DNA from: Deinococcus aerophilus | GTDB taxonomy: Bacteria > Deinococcota > Deinococci > Deinococcales > Deinococcaceae | Assembly (NCBI RefSeq): GCF_014647075.1 | Contig: NZ_BMOM01000001.1 | Span: forward strand, 124,001-188,000 | Direction of reading: 5' to 3' | Length of the DNA: 64,000 bases | Part shown: positions 11,285-21,539 of the stretch, in pieces | Numbering within the stretch: position 1 is the stretch's first letter | Layout: each line of letters starts with the position of its first letter | Program-made: the position numbers and the translations under genes | The notes under the pieces: model-generated | The model's database searches: none | What the model was told of the DNA's origin: nothing | The model's input: the letters and a program-made list of their open reading frames with translations, nothing else

Positions 11285-12532
11285 ATGTTGAAATCGAAAA
11301 ATCCCGCGCGGGTGTATCTCGCGCTGTCGGCGGGCCTGTCCCTGGCCTTCGCGCTGGCCTTTACCCTGCAGGGCCTGTATTTCGTGACCGTGGCGGAGCT
11401 GAACCCGCTGCAACTCCTGCTGATCGGCGCGGCGCTGGAGGGAGCCGCCTTTGTGCTGGAGATTCCCACCGGCGTGGTGGCCGACGTTCATTCCCGGCGC
11501 CGCTCGGTGATTCTGGGCTGCGTGGGGCTGGGGGCGGGAATGCTGCTCGTCGGGGCCTTTCCGGTGTTCTGGGCGCTGCTGCTCGCCCAGGTCGTGTCGG
11601 CGGCGGGCTACACCCTGCTCAGCGGCGCGCAGCAGGCGTGGCTCGCCGACGAGGTGGGCGAGGACCGGGCCGCCAGGCTGTACCTGCTGGGCAGCCAGTA
11701 TGGCCGGGCGGCGGGAATCGTGGGCCTCGGGGCGACGGCGGCCCTGGCCACCCTGGGACTGCAGGTGCCGGTGCTGGCGGGCGGCGCGGTGGCTCTGGCC
11801 CTGGGCGCTTACCTGTGGCTGCGCATGCCCGAGGAGGGATTCTCGCCCGCTCCGCGCGGGGAACGGCAGACCTGGACGGCGCTGGCAGACACGCTCGGGC
11901 GCGGCGTGCGCGAGGTGCGCGCCAGCCGGGTGCTGACCCTGCTGATGCTCACCGCCCTGATGTACGGCGCGGGCAGCGAGGCGGTGGACCGCCTCAACGA
12001 GTTTCTGCTGGTCCGCGAAATCGGTCTTCCGGGCGGATTGAGCGCGGCCGGCTGGTTCGTGCTGCTCGCGGCGGCGGTGCAGGCGGTCGGGCTGGGCGTG
12101 ACTGAGCCGCTGCGCCGCCGCCTCACGCCACAGGAACCGCACGCGGCCGCCCGGACCCTGCGCTGGGTCCTGGGCGGCCGCGTGGCGGCGCTGCTGGTTT
12201 TTGCCCTGGCACCGGGCTTCGGCTGGGCCGCGCTGGCGCTGGTGGTGCAGGGAGTGCTGCAGGGCCTGTATGCCCCGCTGTACGACGCTTGGCTCAACCG
12301 GGGGCTGGACCCGCGCTCACGGGCGACCGTCAATTCCCTCGCCGCGCAGGCGGACGCGCTGGGGCAGGTGGGCTTCGGGCCGGGCTTCGGCGTGCTGGGC
12401 AACGTGCTGGGCGTGCGGGCGGCCCTGGCGCTCGCGGCGCTGGTGCCCCTGCCCCTGCTGGGCCTGCTGCGCGGCCTCCCTGTCTCCCGGCCGGAATCCA
12501 CCGCGCCTGGAGAGCCGGACGCTAGGCCGTGA
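11285..12532 (+). CDS. MFS transporter
   Basis: 415 residues with about 12 hydrophobic segments. GVVADVHSRRRSVILG (about 62-77) is the MFS loop 2-3 signature (Gx3DxxxRRR). The set of segments resembles the TetA/drug-efflux branch, but the substrate cannot be predicted. AGGAACG just before the ATG is a weak ribosome binding site. Its 3' end overlaps the EthD gene tail-to-tail by 11 bp. The upstream 195 nt hold a hairpin and a TAAACT box (11154-11159) that may be its promoter. Confidence 0.9.
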   Translation: MLKSKNPARVYLALSAGLSLAFALAFTLQGLYFVTVAELNPLQLLLIGAALEGAAFVLEIPTGVVADVHSRRRSVILGCVGLGAGMLLVGAFPVFWALLLAQVVSAAGYTLLSGAQQAWLADEVGEDRAARLYLLGSQYGRAAGIVGLGATAALATLGLQVPVLAGGAVALALGAYLWLRMPEEGFSPAPRGERQTWTALADTLGRGVREVRASRVLTLLMLTALMYGAGSEAVDRLNEFLLVREIGLPGGLSAAGWFVLLAAAVQAVGLGVTEPLRRRLTPQEPHAAARTLRWVLGGRVAALLVFALAPGFGWAALALVVQGVLQGLYAPLYDAWLNRGLDPRSRATVNSLAAQADALGQVGFGPGFGVLGNVLGVRAALALAALVPLPLLGLLRGLPVSRPESTAPGEPDARP

Positions 12533-12827
12533 TCTCGCTGATGAGCACCGTGGCGCCGCCGGTGGCAAACTTGGGAATGTCCGAGGCGGTGGCCTGCCCG
12601 GCGGGGCTGCCCATGGCCGCCTGGAAGCTGGCCATGTCCTCGAAATACAGCTCCGCGATGCGGTAGTGGGCGGGAGCGCTGCCGTCGGGGGTACCGATCA
12701 CCTGCGCGACTTCAACACGGCTCAGGCCCGGAATGCTCCGGGCCAGGTCCATGTGGGTGTGGTGGTAATACTCGTCGAAGGCAGCAGGATCGGTGGGATT
12801 GCCGTACAGCACGGTCAGTTTGATCAT
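12522..12827 (-). CDS. EthD-family protein
   Basis: 101 residues, a ferredoxin-like alpha/beta dimer fold. It begins MIKLTVLYGNPTDPAAFDEY and has YHHTHMDLARSIPGL, the EthD signature. The family is linked to degradation of ethers and other small organics, usually with unknown chemistry. The ribosome binding site AAGGAG lies before the ATG. The 3' end overlaps the MFS gene. Confidence 0.88.
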   Translation of the reverse strand: MIKLTVLYGNPTDPAAFDEYYHHTHMDLARSIPGLSRVEVAQVIGTPDGSAPAHYRIAELYFEDMASFQAAMGSPAGQATASDIPKFATGGATVLISEITA

Positions 12828-12899
12828 GGCCAGCTCCTTGGGCGGGTGAGCGACCGCCCGGAGGTCAGCATACGCGCTGGCGGAGGCCCGGAGCAGGCC

Positions 12900-13961
12900 T
12901 CAACTCGCGCGCGCGGTGTCCCGGCCCGCCGCCTTGGCCTGGTACAACGCGGTGTCGGCGCGGCGCAGCAGCGTCTCGGGGGTGTCTCCGGGCCGCGCCT
13001 GGGCGATGCCGCAGCTGACGGTGATCGTGCGGGCCTCCGGGTGCCACAGGGAGCGCAGGCTGTCACGCAGCCGGGCCGCGATCTCCTGCGCGGCGGCCTG
13101 GTCGCCGGCGACCAGAACCAGGAACTCCTCGCCGCCCCAGCGCCCGACCCGGTCTCCCTTGCGCACGATGCGGGACGCGGCCAGGGCGGTGTCGCGCAGA
13201 ACCCGGTCTCCCGTCTCGTGGCCGTAGGTATCGTTGACTGACTTGAAGTGGTCGAGGTCGAACAGCACGAGACTCAGCGGTTCGTGGCGCTCAGCGCGGC
13301 CCAGGCTGGCGCTCAGCCAGGTCTGCAACTGTCGCCGGTTGGGCAGTCCCGTCAGCGCGTCTATCTGCGCGAGGGTGGCCTCCCGCTCGGCCTGCAGCAG
13401 GGTATGGAAATACTGACGGCGCAGCTGGTGTTGCAGGAACAGAAAGGCGATCACGGTGCCGTGCATCAGGTACAGCTGCAGCAGCAGGTTGCCCTGCGCG
13501 GACTTGATGTCCGGCGCGATGTGGGGGGCCCACCAGAAGGCGGCGCCCACGGCGAGCAGCGCCGCGTACTGCCCCAGCGAGACGAGCAGAAAGGCGCGGG
13601 GGCGCAGCACCAGCGAGGCCACCAGATAGCTCAGGACCATCCAGTACGAGTACCCGCCCAGGCCCGCGGAGGTCTGTTCGATCAGCAGCAGTTGTGCCAG
13701 GCGCAAGACCGCCGCGCTGATCTGCAGGGTCAGTTCGGTCAGGCCCACCCGCATCAGGTCCGCCGGACGCCGCCACAGCCACAGCGCCAGCCCCGCATTC
13801 TTCACGGCGATCAGCAGCAGCGAGGCCGTTTCCAGGCGGGTCATGATGCCGACCTCCAGCCCCAGGGTGATCAGCGAGGTGATCAGACCGCTGACCAGCA
13901 GCACCAGCAGGGCGCTGCGCCGGTAGGTGCGGTCAGGCGAGGTGGAGGGGGGGAGGGCCAT
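12900..13961 (-). CDS. membrane-bound diguanylate cyclase (GGDEF)
   Basis: 353 residues. About six hydrophobic segments (10-180) form a membrane sensor part without a recognisable ligand domain, followed by a short coiled coil and a GGDEF domain. The active-site loop is GGEEF at about 275-279, so c-di-GMP synthesis is expected. An RKGD motif sits exactly five residues upstream (RKGD-RVGRW-GGEEF), matching the allosteric I-site that gives product inhibition. DALTGLPNRR marks the domain start. TATGCT lies 11 nt before the ATG. It stands alone. Confidence 0.92.
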   Translation of the reverse strand: MALPPSTSPDRTYRRSALLVLLVSGLITSLITLGLEVGIMTRLETASLLLIAVKNAGLALWLWRRPADLMRVGLTELTLQISAAVLRLAQLLLIEQTSAGLGGYSYWMVLSYLVASLVLRPRAFLLVSLGQYAALLAVGAAFWWAPHIAPDIKSAQGNLLLQLYLMHGTVIAFLFLQHQLRRQYFHTLLQAEREATLAQIDALTGLPNRRQLQTWLSASLGRAERHEPLSLVLFDLDHFKSVNDTYGHETGDRVLRDTALAASRIVRKGDRVGRWGGEEFLVLVAGDQAAAQEIAARLRDSLRSLWHPEARTITVSCGIAQARPGDTPETLLRRADTALYQAKAAGRDTARAS

Positions 13962-14114
13962 TTTCTGCCCGGAGCATAGGCCATCCACTCTGACAGCCGG
14001 CTCACCTGAACCGACGTGAGGGAACAGGCGGCCCCCGGCACTGCTGGCACCGTTGCGGCCGGTCGTCTGGACGGCCCGGGCTGCTTTCTGCTCTCTGGGG
14101 TTCAGACTGCGCCC

Positions 14115-15242
14115 ATGCCGCAGCTGTTGTTCCGCGCCCGCGCCTCGCAGGAGAGTGTCTTCGCCCGCATGAGCCGCCTCGCGGCGCAGTTCGGGGCCGT
14201 GAACCTGGGGCAGGGCTTTCCCTCGGACGCGCCCCCGGCTTTTCTGCTGGAGGCGGCGCGGCGGGCGGTGGGCACCCACGACCAGTACAGCCCGCCCGCC
14301 GGACTGCCGGTTTTGCGGGACGCCATCGGCGCGGACCTGGGGGTGGACGGCGGCGACGTGATCGTGACCGGCGGCGCGACTGAGGCGCTGAATGTGCTCG
14401 CGCTGGCCCTGTACGGTCCGGGCGATGAGGTCCTGATGCTGGAGCCGGTATTCGACGTGTACCTGCCGCAGGCGCGGTTGGCCGGGGCGACCCCCGTGAC
14501 GGTGCCCATGCAGCTGTCCGCGGCGAAGGGCTGGACCCTGGACCTGGGTGCGCTGCGGGCCGCCGTGACGGAGCGAACGCGGGCCATTCTGCTCAACAGT
14601 CCGTACAACCCCACCGGCACGGTGCTGTCGCGGGAGGAGCTGGAACAGATCGTGGCGCTGGCCCGCGCCCACGACCTGTGGATCATCAGCGACGAGGTCT
14701 ATGACGAGCTGTACTTCGGCGCTCCCCCCGTGCCGGTCCGCACGCTGGCCCCCGAGCGCACCTTCACGGTCGGCAGCGCGGGCAAACGGCTGGAGGCGAC
14801 CGGCTGGCGCATCGGCTGGATCGCGTGTCCACCGGGAGCGGGCGTGGCGGGCAACATCGCGGGCGTGCGGCAGCAGGGGTCCTTCTGCTCGCCCACTCCC
14901 CTGCAGGCAGCCGTGGCGGCGGCCCTGCCCCTGGCCCGCACCGAGGGCTTCTACGACCATCTGAGAAGCGAATACGCCGCCCGGCAGCAGTTGCTTGCAG
15001 ACGGCCTGCGTGACCTGGGCGCCACCGTCTTCACCCCGCGCGGCACGTATTTCCTGACCGTCCTGCATCCCTCCTGGCGGGCCGAGACGCTGGTGGAACA
15101 CGCCGGGGTCGCCGTGATTCCCGGTGAGGCGTTCTACGCCCATCACCCCGCACCCGAGGGGCTGCTGCGGGTGGCCTTCTGCAAGTCGCGCAGCGAGATC
15201 GCGCGCGCCCTGGAGCGGCTGGCCCGGGTTCCCTCTCCCTGA
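14115..15242 (+). CDS. PLP-dependent aminotransferase, class I/II (methionine/kynurenine aminotransferase-like)
   Basis: 375 residues. FGAVNLGQGFPSDAPPA near the N-terminus is typical of the branch containing YbdL and kynurenine/glutamine-K transaminases. LLNSPYNPTGTVLS, ISDEVYDELYF and SAGKRLEATGWRIGW contain the PLP-binding Asn, Asp/Tyr and Lys in order; VAFCKSRSE carries the carboxylate-binding Arg region in modified form. It moves amino groups between amino acids and keto acids; the exact substrate is open. Confidence 0.9.
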   Translation: MPQLLFRARASQESVFARMSRLAAQFGAVNLGQGFPSDAPPAFLLEAARRAVGTHDQYSPPAGLPVLRDAIGADLGVDGGDVIVTGGATEALNVLALALYGPGDEVLMLEPVFDVYLPQARLAGATPVTVPMQLSAAKGWTLDLGALRAAVTERTRAILLNSPYNPTGTVLSREELEQIVALARAHDLWIISDEVYDELYFGAPPVPVRTLAPERTFTVGSAGKRLEATGWRIGWIACPPGAGVAGNIAGVRQQGSFCSPTPLQAAVAAALPLARTEGFYDHLRSEYAARQQLLADGLRDLGATVFTPRGTYFLTVLHPSWRAETLVEHAGVAVIPGEAFYAHHPAPEGLLRVAFCKSRSEIARALERLARVPSP

Positions 15243-15339
15243 GGAGCAGCGCTGAAGTAAGCGAAAAATAAAGGTCGCGGCGAATTTATGTAAAGGGGTG
15301 TGGCTTTCATGAGCCGGAGGCGACCGCTATGCTCGTTCC

Positions 15340-15816
15340 ATGAAGAAAGCCACCCTGACCCTGCTGGCCCTGAGCGCCGTGTCCTCCGCTTCCGCTGCCA
15401 ATTACATTGGCGGCTCCATCGGCTCGGGCGTGACCCTGCAGTACCAGAGCGACCTGACGTCCAACTCCGCCATCCGCTACGGGCTGAACCTGGATGCGAC
15501 CAACTTCAACTTCCGGGCGCTGTCCGTCAACGGCTCGGTGGATTACCTCGCCGACTTCGCGGGCGTTGGCCCGCTGGGCGGATTCACCCCGTACTACGGC
15601 GTCGGCCTGGGGGTCGGTGCGGGCATCGGCGAGAACCTCGGCCTGAGCGTCTACCCGCACGGCACCCTGGGACTGCGCTACAACGTGACCGATCCCCTCA
15701 GCCTCTTTGTCGAGGGCAACGTTGGCCTGCAGGTGCAGGTGGGCAGCGGCACGAACACCACCAACGTCAAGCTGGGCAGCAACGCACGCATCGGCCTGAA
15801 CTATCGCCTGCCCTAA
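15340..15816 (+). CDS. small exported beta-rich protein, probably an outer-membrane barrel
   Basis: 158 residues with a Sec signal peptide (about 1-19, ending SSASA). The mature part alternates polar and aromatic/hydrophobic residues in strands, with repeated glycines and the closing segment NARIGLNYRLP, as in small OmpA-like or porin-like barrels. It is a divergent paralogue of the next gene (both share PYYG, LFVEGNVG/LFAEGSVG and a final R-[IL]-G-[LI]-NY). TATGCT at 15328-15333 lies 6 nt before the ATG, so the mRNA is leaderless. Confidence 0.75.
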   Translation: MKKATLTLLALSAVSSASAANYIGGSIGSGVTLQYQSDLTSNSAIRYGLNLDATNFNFRALSVNGSVDYLADFAGVGPLGGFTPYYGVGLGVGAGIGENLGLSVYPHGTLGLRYNVTDPLSLFVEGNVGLQVQVGSGTNTTNVKLGSNARIGLNYRLP

Positions 15817-15836
15817 GAGCTGCGGCGGTGAACAGA

Positions 15837-15872
15837 GGTGGCGGTCCCTTCCGGGGACGAGCCACCTTTCTG
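15837..15872 (+). terminator. intrinsic terminator after the first barrel-like gene
   Basis: GGTGGC / GCCACC outer stem with TCCC / GGGA inside, followed by TTTCTGCTT. Confidence 0.7.
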
Positions 15873-15932
15873 CTTCCTGGTCAAACGCTTCTGCCAGACG
15901 ACGACCGAGCCGAGGAAACTATAATTACTCTC

Positions 15933-16001
15933 ATGAACCTAGCTAGACAGATTTTCTGCCAAGTGTCAAAATCGTCAGCCTGTGTCTTCATCTGCTGCTA
16001 A
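15933..16001 (+). CDS. leaderless 22-codon Cys-rich small ORF
   Basis: A perfect TATAAT (15920-15925) lies exactly 7 nt before this ATG, the leaderless spacing seen elsewhere in the window. The ORF begins MNLARQIFCQ and ends SACVFICC before TAA at 15999. Those same bases form the TAACTT -10 box of the next gene. It could be a small peptide, a leader that affects the neighbour, or chance. No ribosome binding site is needed under this model. Confidence 0.45.
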   Translation: MNLARQIFCQVSKSSACVFICC

Positions 16002-16011
16002 CTTTGCCTTC

Positions 16012-16512
16012 ATGAAGAAATTTTTTCTACCGGTAGCTGTTCTTGCCTTGCTGTCCACCGCCCATGCGTCACAGAAAATCGGCGTTTTCGTGCTGGGCGC
16101 GCAATACGAACGTGACCTGAATGCCAGTGACTCAGTCCGTTTTGGTCTTGGGCTGCCCTTGGCGGCAATGACCAATGGTGGTGGGGCACTGGTCCTGAGT
16201 GGGGACGTCGCGTTCCTGCGACACACGGGAAGCTCCAGCAACACCGTCCAACCCTACTACGGCGCTGCCCTGGGGCTGGCTACCGTGCTGGGTTCGGATC
16301 AGAACGTGGCCGTGGGCGGCGTGGTGCTGTATCCGAACGTTCTGGGCGGTCTGAACTTTAACGTCACTTCGACGGTCAGCCTCTTTGCCGAAGGCTCGGT
16401 GGGTCCCCGGGCTATATTTGCCGCCGTTTCAGATGGCACCAATCGCGCCAGCGGCACGCAGATTGGCCTTGGGTACGGCGTGCGTTTGGGCATAAACTAC
16501 ACTCTGCGCTGA
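16012..16512 (+). CDS. small exported beta-rich protein, paralogue of the preceding barrel-like gene
   Basis: 166 residues with a Sec signal peptide (about 1-18, ending AHAS). The strand-rich mature part shares VQPYYGAALGL, SLFAEGSVGP and RLGINYTLR with the gene at 15340. TAACTT at 15999-16004 lies 7 nt before the ATG, so it is probably leaderless. Its base composition is a little less GC-rich than its neighbours. The function is unknown; a surface or outer-membrane role is likely. Confidence 0.72.
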   Translation: MKKFFLPVAVLALLSTAHASQKIGVFVLGAQYERDLNASDSVRFGLGLPLAAMTNGGGALVLSGDVAFLRHTGSSSNTVQPYYGAALGLATVLGSDQNVAVGGVVLYPNVLGGLNFNVTSTVSLFAEGSVGPRAIFAAVSDGTNRASGTQIGLGYGVRLGINYTLR

Positions 16513-16530
16513 ACTGAGTTGTTCTGGACA

Positions 16531-16556
16531 CGGGTCGCCTTGGGCGGCCCGTTTGT
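16531..16556 (+). terminator. intrinsic terminator
   Basis: CGGGTCGCC / GGCGGCCCG forms a 9-bp stem with one G-U pair and a 3-nt loop, followed by TTTGT. Confidence 0.75.
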
Positions 16557-16632
16557 CATGTCCTCAATGCAGAAGGTGAGGAATGCGCCCTTGATCTGCG
16601 GCGCCGTGGGCTGCTACGCTGGGCCGCATTGA

Positions 16633-16650
16633 TATGCGTTAAATTGCATA
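16633..16650 (+). promoter_or_regulatory. ARG-box-like operator upstream of argG
   Basis: TATGCGTTAAATTGCATA fits the ArgR consensus WNTGAATWWWWATTCANW at 14 of 18 positions, including the key TG and CA. It is the core of a palindrome with ATATGC / GCATAT arms. TTGATA at 16629-16634 overlaps its left end and may be the -35 box, so a bound repressor would block the promoter. It lies 130 bp before the argG ATG. Confidence 0.55.
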
Positions 16651-16779
16651 TTCATACATCTATGACCCTTCTTCCTTCCCGACGCTGACCCTCCGCCTGA
16701 TCCCCCTGTGGGACATGGGCGGCGGAGTGAATGCGCCGGGATTTTGCGCTGCCCTTCCCCTTTAGGAGACAATCCGACC

Positions 16780-18027
<1,248 letters not shown>

Positions 18028-18029
18028 CC

Positions 18030-18506
18030 ATGCCTCTACCTTCCGGCTTCACCCTGCGCCCCGCCCTGCCGGCGGATGCTGAGCGGATCCAGGCCCAGCG
18101 CGACGCCATGTTCACCGACATGGGCAGTGACGTGGCGCGGGTGCGGGCCGCCTCGGCGGCCAGTCTGGAGTGGCTGCGCGGCGGCCTGACAGACGGTACG
18201 TATTCTGGCGTCCTGCTGGAAACCGGGGGTGACGTTGTGGCCGGAGCAGGCGTGATCTGGCAGGAGTTTCCGCCCAGTCCACGCAGCCTTGCGCCGGTCA
18301 GGGCCTACATCCTCAACGTCTATGTGGTCCCGCCGCACCGTGGACAGGGAGTGGCACGGCGGCTGGTGCAGGCCCTGCTGGCCGAGTGCGCGGCGCGCGG
18401 CGTGGAGCAGGTCAGCCTGCACGCCTCGGACGCAGGGAAGCGTACGTACGAGACCCTGGGGTTCGTGGCCACCAACGAGATGCGCCTGACGCTGGAGGCT
18501 CCGTGA
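18030..18506 (+). CDS. GNAT N-acetyltransferase between argG and argH (first)
   Basis: 158 residues. Motif A is AYILNVYVVPPHRGQGVARRLVQAL, followed by LHASDAGKRTYETLGF, as in GNAT acetyltransferases. It starts 2 nt after argG and its stop overlaps the next gene's GTG. The location suggests a role in arginine metabolism, but the sequence is of the general GNAT type, not clearly ArgA-like. Confidence 0.85.
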   Translation: MPLPSGFTLRPALPADAERIQAQRDAMFTDMGSDVARVRAASAASLEWLRGGLTDGTYSGVLLETGGDVVAGAGVIWQEFPPSPRSLAPVRAYILNVYVVPPHRGQGVARRLVQALLAECAARGVEQVSLHASDAGKRTYETLGFVATNEMRLTLEAP

Positions 18507-18991
18507 TCCGGTCCCTCACACCCGCCGACCTGCCCGCCTTTCACGCCGTGATGCAGGCGGCGGGCATGGACCCCCGGTCCAGCTGGAGCCGCACGACGCC
18601 CGGGGACCTGGAGGCGGCGCTGTTCGCTCCCGGAGCCGGCGGTTTCGTCGCCGTGACGGGGGAAGAGGTCAGCGGCTGCGTGGGCTTTCGCCCGGACGGA
18701 GCGCAGACGCTGACCCTCAACCGCCTGGCCACCGTGCCGCGGGTGCGCGGCCAGGGTGTCGGCACGGCGCTGGTACGGGCGGTAGAGGCCGTGGCCGCCG
18801 CGGGTGGATTTGAGCGGGTACTGCTTGCCGTCTCGCGGTTCAACCTGGGCGTAATTCCGTTTTATGAAGGCCTGGGGTATGTCCGAAGTGATGAACCCTA
18901 CCGTTTCGCCCATTCGGACAGTCCGGGGCCGGCGGTGCTGGTCAAGGCCATTTCAACTCCTCCGACCTCTCCTCAAAAGGCCCTGACATGA
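18503..18991 (+). CDS. GNAT N-acetyltransferase between argG and argH (second)
   Basis: 162 residues starting at a GTG that overlaps the previous stop (GTGA). Motif A is NRLATVPRVRGQGVGTALVRAV, with VSRFNLGVIPFYEGLGYV after it. Its last codons overlap the argH ATG (ATGA), so translation is coupled to argH. The acceptor is unknown. Confidence 0.83.
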   Translation: MIRSLTPADLPAFHAVMQAAGMDPRSSWSRTTPGDLEAALFAPGAGGFVAVTGEEVSGCVGFRPDGAQTLTLNRLATVPRVRGQGVGTALVRAVEAVAAAGGFERVLLAVSRFNLGVIPFYEGLGYVRSDEPYRFAHSDSPGPAVLVKAISTPPTSPQKALT

Positions 18992-20397
18992 CCAACATGA
19001 AAGACAAGAAACTCTGGGGAGGCCGCTTCGCCGAAGCCACCGACGGCCTCGTGGAGCTGTTTAACGCCTCCGTCTCCTTCGACCAGCGCCTCGCCGAGCA
19101 GGACATTCGCGGCTCGCTGGCGCACGTTGCGATGCTGGGTCAGGTGGACATCCTGACGGGGGAGGAGGTGGCGCAGATCAGCGGCGGCCTGGAGGCTGTG
19201 CTGGAAGACATCCGTGCCGGAAATTTTGAATGGCGGCTGGACCGCGAGGACGTCCACATGAACGTGGAAGCTGCCCTGCGCGACCGCATCGGCCCGGTGG
19301 CGGGCAAGCTGCACACCGCGCGCAGCCGCAACGATCAGGTGGCGGTGGACTTCCGCCTGTTTACCAAGGAGGCCTGCCTGGATCTGGCCGCCCAGACCCG
19401 CGCCCTGCGCGCAGTGATGGTGACAGAAGCCGAGCGGACGCTGGACGCCGGCATCATCCTGCCCGGCTACACCCACCTGCAGGTGGCGCAGCCCATCTTG
19501 CTCGCGCACTGGTTCATGGCCTACGCCGCCATGCTCGAGCGCGACGAGGGCCGCTTTCTGGACGCCGCCGTCCGCATGGACGCCTCGCCGCTGGGCAGCT
19601 CCGCGCTGGCCGGCACGCCGTGGCCGATTGACCGCCACACCGTCGCCACCGCGCTGGGTTTTGCCCGTCCCACCGCCAACAGCCTCGACGGCGTGGGCAG
19701 CCGGGATTTCGCGCTGGAGTTTCTCTCGGCCTGCGCGATCCTCTCGGCCCACCTCTCGCGCCTGTCCGAGGAACTGATCCTGTATTCCACCTTCGAATTC
19801 GGGTTCCTGACCCTGCCGGATTCGCATACCACGGGCAGCAGCATCATGCCGCAGAAGAAGAACCCGGACGTGTCTGAGCTGGCGCGTGGCAAGGCGGGGC
19901 GTGTTTTCGGCAACCTGATGGGCCTGCTCACCGTGGTCAAGGGCACGCCGCTGGCGTACAACAAGGACCTGCAAGAGGACAAGGAAGGGGTGTTTGACAG
20001 CTACGACACCCTGAGCATCGTGCTGCGGCTGTACGCCGACATGATGCCCAAATGCGAGTGGCACGCCGAGAAGACGCGCGAGGCGGCGGCGCGGGGCTAC
20101 AGCACGGCGACCGACGTGGCCGACTTTCTGGCCCGCCAGGGTGTTCCCTTCCGGGAAGCACACGAGGTTGTGGGCGGGCTGGTGGGGCTGGCCTCACGCT
20201 CGGGCCGGCAGCTGTGGGAGCTGACGGATGAGGAGCTGCGCGCCGCCCACCCGCTGCTGAACGCCGGGGTCGCCGCCTCATTGACGGTGGAAGAAAGCGT
20301 GGCGGGCCGTCAGAGTTACGGCGGAACTGCCCCGGTGCGTGTGCGCGAGGCCGTGGATACGGCGAAGGCGGCGCTGGGTCTGGCGTCGGAGGGCTGA
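18988..20397 (+). CDS. argH: argininosuccinate lyase
   Basis: 469 residues. It cleaves argininosuccinate to arginine and fumarate, the last step of arginine synthesis. The fumarase/aspartase-superfamily signature GSSIMPQKKNPD is at about 285-296, and LWGGRFAEATDGL and HTARSRNDQV are typical of ArgH. The start overlaps the preceding GNAT by 4 nt. The next gene follows after 3 nt. Confidence 0.97.
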   Translation: MTNMKDKKLWGGRFAEATDGLVELFNASVSFDQRLAEQDIRGSLAHVAMLGQVDILTGEEVAQISGGLEAVLEDIRAGNFEWRLDREDVHMNVEAALRDRIGPVAGKLHTARSRNDQVAVDFRLFTKEACLDLAAQTRALRAVMVTEAERTLDAGIILPGYTHLQVAQPILLAHWFMAYAAMLERDEGRFLDAAVRMDASPLGSSALAGTPWPIDRHTVATALGFARPTANSLDGVGSRDFALEFLSACAILSAHLSRLSEELILYSTFEFGFLTLPDSHTTGSSIMPQKKNPDVSELARGKAGRVFGNLMGLLTVVKGTPLAYNKDLQEDKEGVFDSYDTLSIVLRLYADMMPKCEWHAEKTREAAARGYSTATDVADFLARQGVPFREAHEVVGGLVGLASRSGRQLWELTDEELRAAHPLLNAGVAASLTVEESVAGRQSYGGTAPVRVREAVDTAKAALGLASEG

Positions 20398-20400
20398 GGC

Positions 20401-20927
20401 ATGCTGAACGTGATGGTGTGCCTGGACGGCACGCTGCTGGGCCAGCGGCAAACCGAGTGGGCGCACTGGCAGGCCCGCCCGCATGAGAACCCGCTGTCCA
20501 CCCGGGCCGGGTTCGCGGGGGGCGAGGTCACGCTGGAGAACGCGCTGTGCGTCTATACCCAGGACGCCCGCTATTTCGAGGGGTTGCCGCACTCGGGGCT
20601 GATCGTCACCAAACGTCCCTGCGAGACCGTCTTCGACCTGACCCCCGCCGAGGCCGCCGCCGTTCACGAACTGCTCGCCGAGGTCCGCGCCCATCTGGAC
20701 GCCACCGTCCGGCCCGACGGCTACACGGTGGGCTGGAACGTCTTTCCGGCGGGCGGGGCACACATTCCGCACGTTCACCTGCACGTCATTCCGCGCTGGA
20801 ACACGGACGCCAGCGCGGGGGCCGGCCTGCGCTACTTCCTCAAGGCCGCCGCCCAGGCCGCCGAGCGACGACACAAGCACGAGGCCACCCCCATTTCCTC
20901 ACCTTCCCACTCCCCGGAGGTATTCCC

Positions 20928-20931
<4 letters not shown>
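20401..20931 (+). CDS. HIT-family protein (histidine triad hydrolase/transferase)
   Basis: 176 residues. The catalytic triad HVHLHV lies in HIPHVHLHVIPRW at about 122-134. The family hydrolyses nucleoside phosphoramidates or dinucleotides. The N-terminal half is longer than in the classic HinT proteins. It is in the arg cluster, and its stop overlaps the next ATG (ATGA); no metabolic link is evident. Confidence 0.88.
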
Positions 20932-21434
<503 letters not shown>

Positions 21435-21539
21435 ATCGGCGGGGCCTGACGGGGTGGAGGCCGCTGCGCTATCCTGCCGGCACTCTCAACTCAGCCGTGC
21501 CGCATCAACACGGGGCGGATCTTCCTGGAGGAATCACGC

